Positions 19,229 through 28,220 of a DNA stretch of 64,000 nt are shown piece by piece. The stretch spans positions 1,335,854 to 1,399,853 of the forward strand of contig NC_013084.1 in assembly GCF_000142805.1 (NCBI RefSeq), read 5' to 3'. The position numbers and the translations under genes were made by a program. How positions within the stretch are numbered: position 1 is the first letter of the stretch; the number at the start of each line of letters is the position of its first letter. The notes beneath the pieces were generated by a model. The model saw only the letters and a program-made list of their open reading frames with translations, was not told the DNA's origin and did not search any database. This stretch comes from Lachancea thermotolerans CBS 6340. Its lineage: Eukaryota > Ascomycota > Saccharomycetes > Saccharomycetales > Saccharomycetaceae.

Positions 19229-20308
19229 TTCGACTCGGTTTGCACTTTCTTTGGACCTCAATTGACCACCCTGCGTATCGCTGTCGAGTTATGATTTTCT
19301 CGTGTATCTTGTTGCCACCAATATTGTCGTGAAAATTTTCAGGTATCGTGAACCTCAAGCGTCCGGGTAATACGCTTGGACTGGGACACGCTTGACAGCA
19401 TGTCAGCGGATCTTCGGAGTCAAGAAGGCTTCAGAATCTTGAAGCTCTTCTTGAAGTGGTCGGCAGATGTGTTTCTAGCGACACGGCGTTTTTTTTTCGG
19501 AAGTCCTTGGCGAAAGCTAACGGAATGGTGGTTCATAGGCTGCGACACTAATCATCATAACTTTGGTCTTTATGGCGAAACTTTCCAAGACGAAAATCCG
19601 ATCCTCTAATGTACTCGTCAATATATCATTGAACTGCTCGTCTTTTACTCTTTAGTTCCCGGGCGCATTGAGGCGATCTTAGTTCTGTCACTGTGTCCGT
19701 CCCCTTAATGGGCCTCACGGGTCCCGAGGTATCACCATGAATACACCGCTCGTTTGTGTCAGCACCTGTGTGCCTCAAGCAGTTTTCAAGATTTAACCTG
19801 GGCCAAGGGGCAACGCCACAAATAGGGATCATAGTCAGAAGAAGCGTTCGAACTGCTTCACGTAACGATATGCGGGGGGGGCAAGTATTTCAACGAGCAA
19901 GAAAGCCAGTTATTTTTAATGCATGAGAGGTCCCGGCGCTGAGAATTCAGCGCAGTTTCATTGTGTTTCAAGAACTGTAGAAAGTGATTGTCAGCGGCAA
20001 AATTAATTATTTGGTAGAGTAGCGAGACATTTAGAAATTATAAACTTATCACAGGTGATTCGAGTCCGCTTTAGAAGATGCAAGGGCTCGCATAAACATC
20101 TCCACTAACAACGAACGGGAGAGGCCCCAGAGTGTGTTATTGATAATCTCTGTGTCATTAAAGTTTTAGTTACAAGTTACTTAATTAAAAGGACAGGCAG
20201 GGTCATTAACAAAGATTAAAAAAAGGGTATGTGCGTTGAGTAGGGCCGCACTAAAGCCTTACCTTTCAAATCAAATCATGAAATTGTAATCATCAGGGGA
20301 TTGCCCAT
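19229..20308. other. Spacer between NDE1 3' end and SUB2 5' end
   Basis: 1080 bases containing the SUB2 promoter. A 77-codon plus-strand frame at 19376-19609 starts with TTG and has no recognisable content. A G8 run lies at about 19873. Confidence 0.5.
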
Positions 20309-21925
20309 CTATACGGAGGAGTCTCTACCGAAGAAGGAGACCTTGCACCAGTCCAGAGCGACCAAGAGTCTGTTTCTGAAGGACAAGCACATGTTCAAGT
20401 AAGCAGACTTCCAGAACAAGAAGGTGAAAGAACCGGCCAAGTGGTACATAGACTCACCGAGGGCGAGGTCAGCAATGGCCTTCTCAGAGCCGATGTAGGC
20501 GAGAGCACCGTGGTGGTTGTACTTGAAAGCCTTGATCTGGGAGGAGAGTTTCTCGACCTTGGACTTGAGCTTATCGTTCTCGGCAGCGTTGGAGTTCTGG
20601 AGAGTGTGCCATTTCAGCTGGTCAATCTTGTACTGCTTCTTCAGGACGGAGGCCAGGTACTCACCCTCTTGGTGGGCAACCTGGGCTGTAGGGAAAAGAC
20701 CGGGGTAGAAAGTACAGTCACCAATGGCCCAGATGGAGTCCTCGGCGCCGAGCAGCTGTAGCTTTTCGTTGATGAGGAGACCACGTCTGGAGTTCTGGCA
20801 TTCCATTCTGTTCATGAGGCTCTTGCTGACTTCTCTTGGAGCGTTACCGGTGGCCCAGACAAGGACACCGTAGGGGATGTCCTCGATGTCGTCGCCGCAC
20901 TTGGCGGTGATCACGGTAGGGGTAACGTTCTTGACCATGGTGTTAGTTCTGAGGTTGATCTTGGTTTCTTGGAAGAGGTCTTCGGCGTACTTGATCAGGG
21001 ACTTGTCGAACATGTTCAGGATGTTGGGCAAGGCCTCGACCAGGGTGACGTGCAGTTCCTTAGAGAGCTCGGGCATCCACTTGGACAGGTCCTGGTCGAT
21101 GTAGTCTTGCAGTTCAGCGGCAAACTCGACACCGGTTGGACCGCCGCCGACGACGACGAAGTTCAACAGTCTCTTTCTCTCGGGGTCGGAAACGGGCAGG
21201 GTGGTGGCTTTCTCAATATTGTTCATGACCTTGACACGGATCTCCTGGGCGTCGGGGATCTCCTTCAGGAAGGAGGCGTTCTCGAACACGCCGGGGATGC
21301 CAAAGGTGGTGGGCTGCGCGCCGACGCCGACGACCAGGTAGTCGTACTTGAGGTCTCTCACGGCGTCGGCGTCGGAGCCGCTGACGGACTTGACCTTGAC
21401 GGTCTTGCCGACGGGGTCGACGTCCAGGGCCTCGGCCTCGTAGTAGGTGACCTCACCGGGCGCTCTGCGGGCGATGCTTCTGACGGGCTCCACGATCGAC
21501 TTGAGCTCGATGGTGCCGACAGGGGTGGATGGGAGGAGAGGGGTGAACAGGAAGTAGTTTCTGGGCGACACGACAACAACGTTGTACAGCGTGGTGTCGA
21601 GGTTCTTGAGCAGCGAGACGGAGCCCCAGCCGGACCCGAGGATCACCAGCGTCTTTCTGGGCGACCCGTTGTCGAAGGTCGCGCTCTGCGGCTTCTGGGG
21701 CGAGGGGTTCTTCTCTTTGTACAGCTTGTACGACACGTAGCCGGTGCCAGCAAGCACCGACCCGACCACCGAGTACAGCGTGTACTTGCCGATCTTGCGC
21801 GCCAGCGAGGCGGGCTTGCGGGCGCCGCCGGCAGCAGCGCTCTGCTGCTGCGCGGCGCGGAACGAGCGCGAGAACGCGCGCTGCGCACCGCTGCGGAATG
21901 CGGATGATTTAGCCAGTTGGAACAT
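20309..21925 (-). CDS. NDE1: External mitochondrial NADH dehydrogenase (type II)
   Basis: Protein of 538 residues. The first 40 residues are rich in Arg, Ser and Ala without acids, a mitochondrial presequence, followed by a short hydrophobic stretch ([18 protein letters not shown]). There are two dinucleotide folds: [13 protein letters not shown] (FAD, about 94-106) and [18 protein letters not shown] (NADH, about 255-272). The C-terminal membrane-associating part ends in the typical LALDW-type region. Nde enzymes oxidise cytosolic NADH at the outer face of the inner membrane and pass electrons to ubiquinone without pumping protons. This is the single pre-duplication counterpart of NDE1/NDE2. 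Its 5' half is far richer in G+C at third codon positions than its 3' half, since it enters a GC island. Confidence 0.95.
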   Translation of the reverse strand: MFQLAKSSAFRSGAQRAFSRSFRAAQQQSAAAGGARKPASLARKIGKYTLYSVVGSVLAGTGYVSYKLYKEKNPSPQKPQSATFDNGSPRKTLVILGSGWGSVSLLKNLDTTLYNVVVVSPRNYFLFTPLLPSTPVGTIELKSIVEPVRSIARRAPGEVTYYEAEALDVDPVGKTVKVKSVSGSDADAVRDLKYDYLVVGVGAQPTTFGIPGVFENASFLKEIPDAQEIRVKVMNNIEKATTLPVSDPERKRLLNFVVVGGGPTGVEFAAELQDYIDQDLSKWMPELSKELHVTLVEALPNILNMFDKSLIKYAEDLFQETKINLRTNTMVKNVTPTVITAKCGDDIEDIPYGVLVWATGNAPREVSKSLMNRMECQNSRRGLLINEKLQLLGAEDSIWAIGDCTFYPGLFPTAQVAHQEGEYLASVLKKQYKIDQLKWHTLQNSNAAENDKLKSKVEKLSSQIKAFKYNHHGALAYIGSEKAIADLALGESMYHLAGSFTFLFWKSAYLNMCLSFRNRLLVALDWCKVSFFGRDSSV

Positions 21926-22792
21926 ATTTACACGCGGAGATGTGGCGATGAAGAGCGGCGGGAGATGGGAATATTATCAAAAAAAGTGGGGGGGAAATAA
22001 TGCTCGCGCTTCTTGCGGGGGGAGGTTTGGACGCACTCGGGGTGGTTCACGGTTTTGTGGTTCAAACGAAAACGGTCGTTCTTCTTTTTCCCTGCACTGG
22101 ATTCGCCCATCCGAAACCGCGCCGGGCGATGCGATATGCCCAGGCCCCGCGCTTCAAATATTGCAAATTTTTGCCGGCCGCCGTAATTACCGAGAAACCC
22201 GAAAAAATTTAAAGCGCGGCACGCCCGTGCTCGGCGCCGATTCGGCAGCCAATGACGCGTCGCGCTTCTCGCGGAGCCCGCCAGCGCGCGCGCGGGGGGA
22301 ACCACGCTGAGGGCAGAAAGGGCTGACGGCTGGGACCCGGACGGAATGCAGCGCGGGCGGGGCAGCAGCACTTGGCGGCTGAGGCCAGCAGCAGAGGGGC
22401 GAGGAGACGGGCGATGAGCCGTGCGAAAGGCCGGGACGCGAGCAGAGGGGGCGCACACGTGATGTGCGGTGCGAGCTCGGCGCCGGGGGCCGGGGGACGC
22501 GGGGCGCGCGCGGCGCGGGAGGAAAAAGCGGCCCCGCAAAGCCGGGACTGGCGCGCGCACGTCACCGGCGCCACACATGTCGCGCCGGGAGAGAGTCACG
22601 TGCTCCGCGCACCGGATCACGTTAACAAATAGCTTTCCTCACGTGACGCGCCCGCGCCGCATCCACCGTCCGGAACGACGCCGCGCCATCACTCCACACG
22701 CATCCGCCCCGCCTCCCCCGTGCCCATATAAGAGCCTCCTCCCGCCGCCCCAGTGACGCCCGCGCCACCCTCACTTTCCCCACCGCCGTACC
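21926..22792. promoter_or_regulatory. GC-rich divergent promoter NDE1 / SERF-like gene with three E-boxes
   Basis: 867 bases. Counted stretches reach about 80% G+C (for example 22501-22560). CACGTG occurs at 22456-22461, 22597-22602 and 22640-22645, and a TATAAG box at 22727-22732 lies 61 bases before the SERF-like ATG. CACGTG is the Cbf1/Tye7/Pho4 core; control of NDE1 by such factors is plausible but not shown. Confidence 0.5.
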
Positions 22793-22981
22793 ATGTCCAG
22801 AGGAAACCAGAGAGAACTCGCCAGGCAGAAAAACCTCAGCAAGCAGAAGCAGCAGGCCAAGGGCAAAAAAGAGGGGGACCCCAAGAAGCGCATGGCCGCT
22901 GACGCCGACATTCTCCGCCAGAAGCAGGCCGCCGCCGACGCGCGAAAGGCAGAGCAGAACCAGTCGGGCCAGCGCAAGTAG
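22793..22981 (+). CDS. SERF-like small protein, YDL085C-A
   Basis: Protein of 62 residues, MSRGNQRELARQKNLSKQKQ onward to DILRQKQAAADARKAEQ, matching YDL085C-A and the 4F5/SERF family signature (M-x-RGNQR-x-LAR-x-K). Members are small, very basic, disordered proteins; animal SERF1 promotes amyloid formation and is nucleolar, and the yeast role is unsettled. Position beside NDE1 agrees with S. cerevisiae (YDL085W/YDL085C-A). A TATA-like box lies just upstream and a perfect 28-base GC palindrome lies 110 bases past the stop. Confidence 0.92.
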   Translation: MSRGNQRELARQKNLSKQKQQAKGKKEGDPKKRMAADADILRQKQAAADARKAEQNQSGQRK

Positions 22982-23595
22982 TAGGCTCCGCGGCCCAATG
23001 CGGGCGGTAGCCGCGGACGAATGCGCGAGCGGCTGGATCGCCGGCGGGGAAGCGCGCCGCCGTGCGACGTGCGCGTGGTGGGCGCGAGAGGCTCTCCCCG
23101 CGCGCGCGCGGGGAGAGCTGGTAGGCCCGGCTGGGCCTTTTCGCAGCGCGCTTTGTGGCTGACAGACCGGAGCGCGTCGCACGGCGCGCTGGGCGGGACT
23201 GACCGTCGCTGGCGCTTTCTTATATATATAAGGTGACCGGTGCTCGGTGTATGTAGGTGGGAATAACGTGCAGCTTGGCCGGCCTGCCGCCCGGTTCTTA
23301 TTAATTTATCTGTAGTCTTGCTTGAGGCGTGGGGCTTGGGGCCTGGCGGCGACTCGCGGTGCCGACTCGCAGCGCAGCGCCGGTCGAAAGCGCAGGGTTG
23401 CAGCACGCGTGCGGCCGCGGGCCGCCGTCGCAGGCCTGCGGGCTGGCCCGTCGCCACGGCAATTGAGCAGCGTCGGCCCCGCGGACCGGCACGGGGCTCG
23501 AACCCGGGCCTCCACGCGTTCGTTCTTCTTCGATGGCTCTTCTTCTACTAGTTTACAAACTTTATACATCTTGTGGTGAGCGCGCTCGCGCGCGC
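22982..23595. other. GC-rich convergent spacer with palindromes
   Basis: 614 bases between the SERF-like gene and TIF34, mostly 60-75% G+C by eye. It holds the 28-base palindrome at 23091-23118, a TATATATATA run near 23220-23230, and the hairpin at 23576-23599 that overlaps the TIF34 stop. A T-arm-like sequence near 23492-23508 is not part of a tRNA. Confidence 0.6.
23091..23118. repeat. Perfect 28-base palindrome with a (CG)n core
   Basis: Arms GCTCTCCCCG and CGGGGAGAGC flank CGCGCGCG, giving a perfect inverted repeat with no spacer. Alternating CG in the centre also favours Z-DNA. It lies 110 bases after the SERF-like stop. Confidence 0.95.
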
Positions 23596-23599
23596 TCAC
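23576..23599. repeat. GC hairpin at the TIF34 stop codon
   Basis: Arms GTGAGCGCGC and GCGCGCTCAC (10 bases each, perfect) around the loop TCGC. The right arm contains the TIF34 stop codon, so the structure would form at the end of its reading frame in the mRNA. Confidence 0.9.
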
Positions 23600-24648
23600 G
23601 CGGCCGCAGACTCCAGCTCCTGCATGTGTTTCTGCGCCTCGGCGCTCTTCTCGACGTCATACTTGAAGTCGAAGTAGCTCTTGTCGAAGTGGTGCAGGCG
23701 CACGAAACCGTCCTCTCCGCCGGACGCGTAGGAGGTGCCCTGGGGGCTCACGGCGACGTAGTTCAGCGGACCGAAGTGTCCCTTCACACGGCCGATCTCG
23801 TCCTGGAAGATCTTGTGGTAGAAACGGGCCTCGAACTTACCCTCACGTGAGCTGGTGGTGGTGACGTCCTTGGCGTCCTGGCCACCGCCCAGAATGACAA
23901 ACTGCTTGAGCGGGGTGATGCAGGCGCTGTTCAGCGGGCAGTCGGTCTCGTAGGTCTTGAGGACCTCGAGGGTCTCCATGTCGACGAGACGCGCCGCGCT
24001 GTCTCTGGAGGAGGTGATGAAGTAAGTGCCGTCGGGCGAGAACTGGATGTCGCTGACGCTCTGGGTGTGCAGCTCCGCGGCGTCGACGAAGTCGCCGGTA
24101 TGGCCGTCGTACTTGCTGACCTTGCCGTCCTTGTGGCCCGCCACGATGTAGTTGCCGCCGAAGCTCCAGGCGGCGACCGCGGCGATCTCGAAGCCCTCGC
24201 GCGTCAGGATGTCGAACAGGGGCTGCTCGACCACGTCCACGACTTCCTGCGTCTGCGCGTCGCGCTTCAGCTCGTACACGGACACGCTGCCGGCGTAGCC
24301 CATCACACCGTCCAGCACGGCCAGGATTCTGTCGCCTGCAGGCGAGAACTCCACGCGTCTCACGGGCGTCTTGGTCTTCCACGTGAACACGTTTGTGCCG
24401 TCCTCGACCTTCCACAGCTTGATGCTGAAGTCTGCGGACCCGGTCACCGCGTACTGCGTGCTCTGGTCCACGTCGATCGACCAGATCGTACCCTGGTGGC
24501 CCTCGAACGTGCCGAGACGCTCGCCGTTGATGGAATACCACACGGAGGCGACGTTGTCCTTAGCGCATGTGAAGACCAGATCGCCCTCCCGGTTGAATTT
24601 GACTTGTGTGAGCGAACGCTCGTGTCCCTTCAGCAAAATAGGTCTCAT
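23596..24648 (-). CDS. TIF34: eIF3 subunit i (TIF34), WD-repeat protein
   Basis: Protein of 350 residues built of WD40 repeats. The N-terminus MRPILLKGHERSLTQVKFN matches the family (MKAIKLTGHERPLTQVKYN), so ATG 24648 is used. The frame runs 21 codons further up without an ATG. Conserved late segments GGGQDAKDVTTTSSREGKFE and ASGGEDGFVRLHHFDKSYFD are almost invariant in eIF3i. Tif34 with Tif35 and Prt1 forms part of the eIF3 core and promotes 48S assembly and scanning. It follows NDE1 as YMR146C follows YMR145C. Codons are very GC-rich compared with genes further right. Confidence 0.96.
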   Translation of the reverse strand: MRPILLKGHERSLTQVKFNREGDLVFTCAKDNVASVWYSINGERLGTFEGHQGTIWSIDVDQSTQYAVTGSADFSIKLWKVEDGTNVFTWKTKTPVRRVEFSPAGDRILAVLDGVMGYAGSVSVYELKRDAQTQEVVDVVEQPLFDILTREGFEIAAVAAWSFGGNYIVAGHKDGKVSKYDGHTGDFVDAAELHTQSVSDIQFSPDGTYFITSSRDSAARLVDMETLEVLKTYETDCPLNSACITPLKQFVILGGGQDAKDVTTTSSREGKFEARFYHKIFQDEIGRVKGHFGPLNYVAVSPQGTSYASGGEDGFVRLHHFDKSYFDFKYDVEKSAEAQKHMQELESAAA

Positions 24649-24917
24649 GGTTGCTGCTCTAGCCTCGTAGTCGCTGTTCTGCTCTAGCGCGCTACAGACT
24701 TGTTCTGCCACTCCCGCTTCCCTGGCTCTTGAAAAATTTGTATGGTGAAAATTTTTGGATTCGAAGGCGATGGCCTCCGGCGGGGTAACCCAGAGGACAC
24801 CACACTATACACGAATGTCGCCCCGGCTCTTGGGAGTCACGTGTTACACATCTACATACGCGCCATGCTTCCGCGCCAAGCGCTGGGGTCCCGCATGGCG
24901 CCAGGGTCTTCTGCAAC

Positions 24918-25739
24918 TTAGCATACATGCTCGACCTTTTTGTTGTCCTCCACGAAGTCGCCGAGGTCCAGCGCGAGTCTTCTGTTGAACTGCTCAAACA
25001 TGAATCCCAAGCAGCTCTCTGTGATCGCGGCGTCGTAGCGGCCCTTGCTGGACTCGTCTCTGATGAACGCGTGCTGGGCCGCATGGATCTCCATGAAGGT
25101 GACGTTGACGCCATGGTCGCGTAGCTGCTTGCGGATCAGGTCCCGGCCTTCAGGGCTAACATGGGTGTCTAGAGTGCCAAAAATCAGGACAAGCTCCTGG
25201 TCCTTGGTCGCCTCGTTTGCGACTCGCTCCAAACTGTCGTCGTTTTGGCCCAGACCCAACGTCTTGGAGTGGATATCGGTAGGGAAGAAGCAAGTCGCGC
25301 ATGTGACACGCTTGTCCAACAAACTACGGAACGCGAGGTGGCCGCCCAAGCACATCCCGGTAGCACCAATACGTTTCCCGTTGAACTGTGGTAGTTCGTA
25401 GAGGTAGTCGCAGCACAGCTTAGAGTCTTCGTCGTAGGATTCTAAGGGCTTCTTGATCTTGAACTCGTTGCCCATGTCAGTGCCCTCTGCGTCGTACGCT
25501 AGCGCCTCGGGCCCAACGAAGTTGTGGTATATTGCAGGGGCCACCACCACGTATCCTTGGGCCGCAATGCGTTGCGCAAACCTTCTTACTGGCCCGGTCA
25601 CTTGGTAGATTTCGCTGAATACCAGAACACCCGGAAACTTGGCATGTGGATGGCCGGCGATCTTGGGAGTGAACGTGTACAGTCTTAGGCTAGTGTTGTA
25701 GCTGGTCTTAACGTCTCTGTAGCTCTCTTCAATTAGCAT
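24918..25739 (-). CDS. Dienelactone hydrolase-like protein, YDL086W-like
   Basis: Protein of 273 residues, the same length as YDL086W, with an alpha/beta hydrolase fold of the dienelactone hydrolase family. The likely triad is C130 in [11 protein letters not shown]191 in GTLDTHV and H223 in AAQHAF. A Cys nucleophile is typical of this family. The physiological substrate in yeast is unknown; carboxymethylenebutenolidase activity is only inferred from homology. It sits between TIF34 and the DUF1766 gene, with a divergent promoter of about 145 bases to the latter. Confidence 0.9.
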   Translation of the reverse strand: MLIEESYRDVKTSYNTSLRLYTFTPKIAGHPHAKFPGVLVFSEIYQVTGPVRRFAQRIAAQGYVVVAPAIYHNFVGPEALAYDAEGTDMGNEFKIKKPLESYDEDSKLCCDYLYELPQFNGKRIGATGMCLGGHLAFRSLLDKRVTCATCFFPTDIHSKTLGLGQNDDSLERVANEATKDQELVLIFGTLDTHVSPEGRDLIRKQLRDHGVNVTFMEIHAAQHAFIRDESSKGRYDAAITESCLGFMFEQFNRRLALDLGDFVEDNKKVEHVC

Positions 25740-25884
25740 GATGAATCTTCTGTTGCGCCCGTGTGTCTTGCAACGGCTTAGTTCGATATTGTTTGATATA
25801 TTAAATAGTTCACGTTCCTTGAGTTCGCCAATTCAAGTTCACTTCTTCGAACCCCTCGTGAAATCGCGAGTCGCAGTAGAAACG

Positions 25885-26647
25885 ATGTCTCAATGTCTTA
25901 GGCATCACCAGAAAACGCAAGCGCTGCAGAATCCAGCTGAAGGATGGTGAGTATTATTGTCACTGGCACACCTGGCAAGACCAGGCACACAAGACTGAGC
26001 GTCGCCCTCAACCAGCAACAAAGAGCCCTGGCTTCATCTACGTCTACACTTACAAACAGATGTATGACTCGATCACAGTACAGCAGCAGGATCAACTGAA
26101 ATGGCTTCATATGGATTACTCGATACTGGAGAAGAAGGAGACTTTGCCCTTGTCAAAGTGGTCTGCTACAGACCAGATTTTGTGCAAGGTTGGGATGACG
26201 CGGAAGCCGACAGTGTCTGCTCGGCTACTTGAATGGGAAAACACCTGCAAGCACCCTGTAACTGGGCTTAGCCCTTCTTCAATCCAGGCGCTGGCTGCCG
26301 CGCAGCAGCCCTCCAAGCCCCCCGAAAAGTCTCTTGTAAAGCTTTTTAGAAAGCTCTCAATCAACCTTAAAAGTAAAACCCCACACGCCGTTTCAAATTC
26401 TCAGCAGCTCGCTCTCAAATGCTTTCACAACGGTGGCTTTTATGTGAGAGATGGGAACGCCTTGGAGGATATGGAAGCGCGAATTCATAGGTTGCTTTGG
26501 CAAAGATTTGGCCAAGGTTTTATTTATTGCCATGGTTGCAGGAACGAGAAGGACCATCCCAAGCGGCACAAAGAGTGGTTTATGATCCCTATTTCGCAGC
26601 TACCGAATGTTTTCAAAGCCATAGACGCCATTTGTGTAGGAAAATAA
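25885..26647 (+). CDS. DUF1766 (T5orf172) domain protein read through a +1 frameshift
   Basis: Read as 25885-25899 plus 25901-26647, skipping base 25900, this gives 253 residues. ATG 25885 opens MSQCL and then meets CTT AGG C (25897-25903), the Ty1/ABP140 +1 shift heptamer, in frame. Slipping to GGC continues GITRKRKRCRIQLKDG without interruption to the stop. The product has a Cys/His knuckle C4-x9-C14-x10-C25-x2-H28, then the start of the T5orf172 fold (GFIYVYTYK), its KVGMT...RLLEW core (101-118) and the late CHGC...HKEWF (215-232) motifs, as in DUF1766/Mug113 proteins. The long frame has no ATG before 26060 (residue 59), which would lose the knuckle and first strand. Without slippage only a 21-residue peptide results. 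The domain is related to GIY-YIG nucleases, but its cellular role is unknown. Confidence 0.85.
25897..25903 (+). promoter_or_regulatory. Candidate +1 programmed frameshift heptamer CTT AGG C
   Basis: It is codons 5 and 6 of the upstream frame, exactly where the downstream frame must be entered. In Ty1 and ABP140 the same heptamer works by slippage of the Leu tRNA from CUU to UUA while the rare AGG codon waits in the A site. Confidence 0.8.
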
Positions 26648-26743
26648 CAATTGAAACTAAGATATTAGCCATGTTATATATCTCACATACGCTCCCACAT
26701 CAGACACAAGTAACAAAAAAGAGCTGAAAGAGTTCGCGACAGC

Positions 26744-28046
26744 ATGGCAAAGAGCAAGCAGAGATCGGCCAAAAAGTCAAAGGGCTCTGTTGCGCAAGGT
26801 CGCAAGTCGAAAGGAGTTCTCTCTACAAAAAGCACTAACAAAACTGACGACCTAAATAACGCAAGGGTTTCGAAGCCAACAACTCCCATCGATGAAAGCT
26901 GTTCCTCAACAGCGCTCACTTCCGAGAACTGGCCCGCTGCCTACTTAGGAAATGGTGATGTTTTGGTTGATGCTATAAGGTCGGCGGCTAGCGAGCTGGA
27001 AAAAACCCATCTCCCCTCCGACATAGAGAGTTTCGAAATGGATGCAGACAGCCAGTTCCACCATTATGATGTGCTAGACGAATTACTTTGTGAACAGGTC
27101 GATCCTTCCTTGAGCGTAGTGCCTACGCCAAATTCTAAAGACCAAGGTCGCTTGCGGACGAAAACAGCTAATACTACTCTTGAATGGGATCCTGCCAACA
27201 GCAGTAAAAATATCAAGTGGCCCTTAACAGCTTTTGAGCAGCATTCCTGGTTTAAAGGGCTGGCTTCTAGGCTTTGTGCCATCTTCCCCCACACGACAGT
27301 TAGGCTAGAAGCGAACGTAAGCCACTGGAGCGGAAAATTACAGTATGTCTCATTTGCCCACAAGACCTCAATTTTGAATAAGCATTTATTAACCAAACGT
27401 GAACCTTGTTGGACAATCCACGAACGCGAATATGTCGTTTTTGTGTTTCTGTGGATTGACGCCCGGTCACTACAACAGAACAGCTATAAAAGATGCCACT
27501 GCCGAACAGACTGAGAACAACCTGTTCAAAACGGGAAGTTTGAGGCAGGCTCCCTTCCGCACGCTGAGAGCAGCTCGAAAACATCCTTATATCACTTTAT
27601 TTGCTGCCTCGTTCACTCTGACTTTTGGTCCAGTATTTCTACTGTTTCTATTAGTCATGTCCTTCACGTCAATTTTCATTGCATTATTATACTTAGGGGG
27701 TTTTCTCATCATCCTTGTAACCGCCTCGGCGGTTATCCTTCCGCTACTGATAACCTCACTCTTTTTCGCCACAGGCGTTGTACTTTGCGGTTTTCTCAGT
27801 AACAAATCTTACAAGCTGGCGCTTCGCGCTTATAACCTTGCCACACCCCACACGCGAAGCAGCTTGCAAGCAGCGGCGGATCACCTAGCGCCTCTCGATT
27901 CAGTAGAAACAGTGTCGCCTAAAGAAGAACTACTTCACAAAATCCATCATTTTTACAAGAAAAGCGACTCTAACGTGAGGACTCCCATTGTTGTTTCAGG
28001 TTCAGAAATACCGAAAAGCGTTATAAAAGTTTCAGAGGGGACATAA
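26744..28046 (+). CDS. LDO45: LDO45-type lipid droplet organisation protein (spliced long form)
   Basis: Exon 1 is 26744-27342 and exon 2 is 27479-28046, giving 388 residues. The N-terminal 200 residues (YMR147W-like) are basic then mixed and mostly soluble. Exon 2 brings about 60 residues and a cluster of hydrophobic hairpins (YITLFAASFTLTFGPVFLLF onward to FATGVVLCGFLSN). In S. cerevisiae LDO45 arises by splicing YMR147W onto the overlapping YMR148W frame; here the donor GTATGT (27343), branch TATTAAC (27387-27393) and first following AG (27478) join the two frames exactly. Unspliced, exon 1 runs to a stop at 27514, giving a 256-residue form. Ldo proteins work with seipin at lipid droplet-ER-vacuole contact sites and are related to promethin/LDAF1. 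Confidence 0.8.
27343..27478 (+). other. LDO45 intron inside overlapping frames
   Basis: 136 bases: GTATGT donor, TATTAAC branch variant at 27387-27393, and no AG between the branch site and the acceptor CAG at 27476-27478. Splicing converts a frame that would stop at 27512 into the membrane-domain frame. Confidence 0.8.
27657..28046 (+). CDS. LDO16: LDO16/OSW5 (YMR148W) short form
   Basis: A 129-residue protein from ATG 27657 (MSFTSIFIALLYLGGFLIIL), nested in the same frame as the second exon of LDO45. The first 49 residues align without gaps to the start of S. cerevisiae Ldo16 and end in the shared GVV-C-GF-SN motif, which supports this internal start over ATG 27432, the other in-frame candidate. 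It has two hydrophobic hairpin segments and a soluble C-terminal tail. Ldo16 recruits and organises lipid droplet subpopulations with seipin. It would need its own transcript start within the LDO45 gene. Confidence 0.72.
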   Translation: MSFTSIFIALLYLGGFLIILVTASAVILPLLITSLFFATGVVLCGFLSNKSYKLALRAYNLATPHTRSSLQAAADHLAPLDSVETVSPKEELLHKIHHFYKKSDSNVRTPIVVSGSEIPKSVIKVSEGT

Positions 28047-28220
28047 AGCCCTCTGCGAAGCCGACACGAATTGGTCTTCGCAGGAACTGAATCAACTTCT
28101 GTCTAATCACGTGCTGTAATTAGGGCAGAATGAATTTTGAAAACAAAACCAGAGCGTTCTGTGTATTTGACAAGGTCGCGCTGATCGTTTTCAGAAACCA
28201 ACATTTACGGAGCCCTTTCA

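Noticed and set aside
19376-19609. 77-codon plus-strand frame upstream of SUB2.
   Set aside because: It begins with TTG; no protein family signal.
20969-21907. 312-codon plus-strand frame.
   Set aside because: It is the antisense of NDE1; high G+C removes stops from the opposite strand.
23492-23508. A sequence that, on the minus strand, looks like a tRNA T-arm (CCCGGGTTCGAGCCCCG).
   Set aside because: No matching acceptor, D-arm or anticodon stem lies at the right distances, and the outer T-stem pair fails.
22200-23530. The GC island read as a recently transferred bacterial segment.
   Set aside because: Its genes (NDE1, SERF-like, TIF34) are in conserved yeast order and clearly eukaryotic.
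24067-24687. 206-codon plus-strand frame.
   Set aside because: It is an antisense shadow of TIF34 in GC-rich DNA, with no domain.
25740-25900. An intron as the way to enter the long frame of the DUF1766 gene.
   Set aside because: No GTATGT-type donor paired with a TACTAAC/TATTAAC branch site lies between the upstream gene and 25901.
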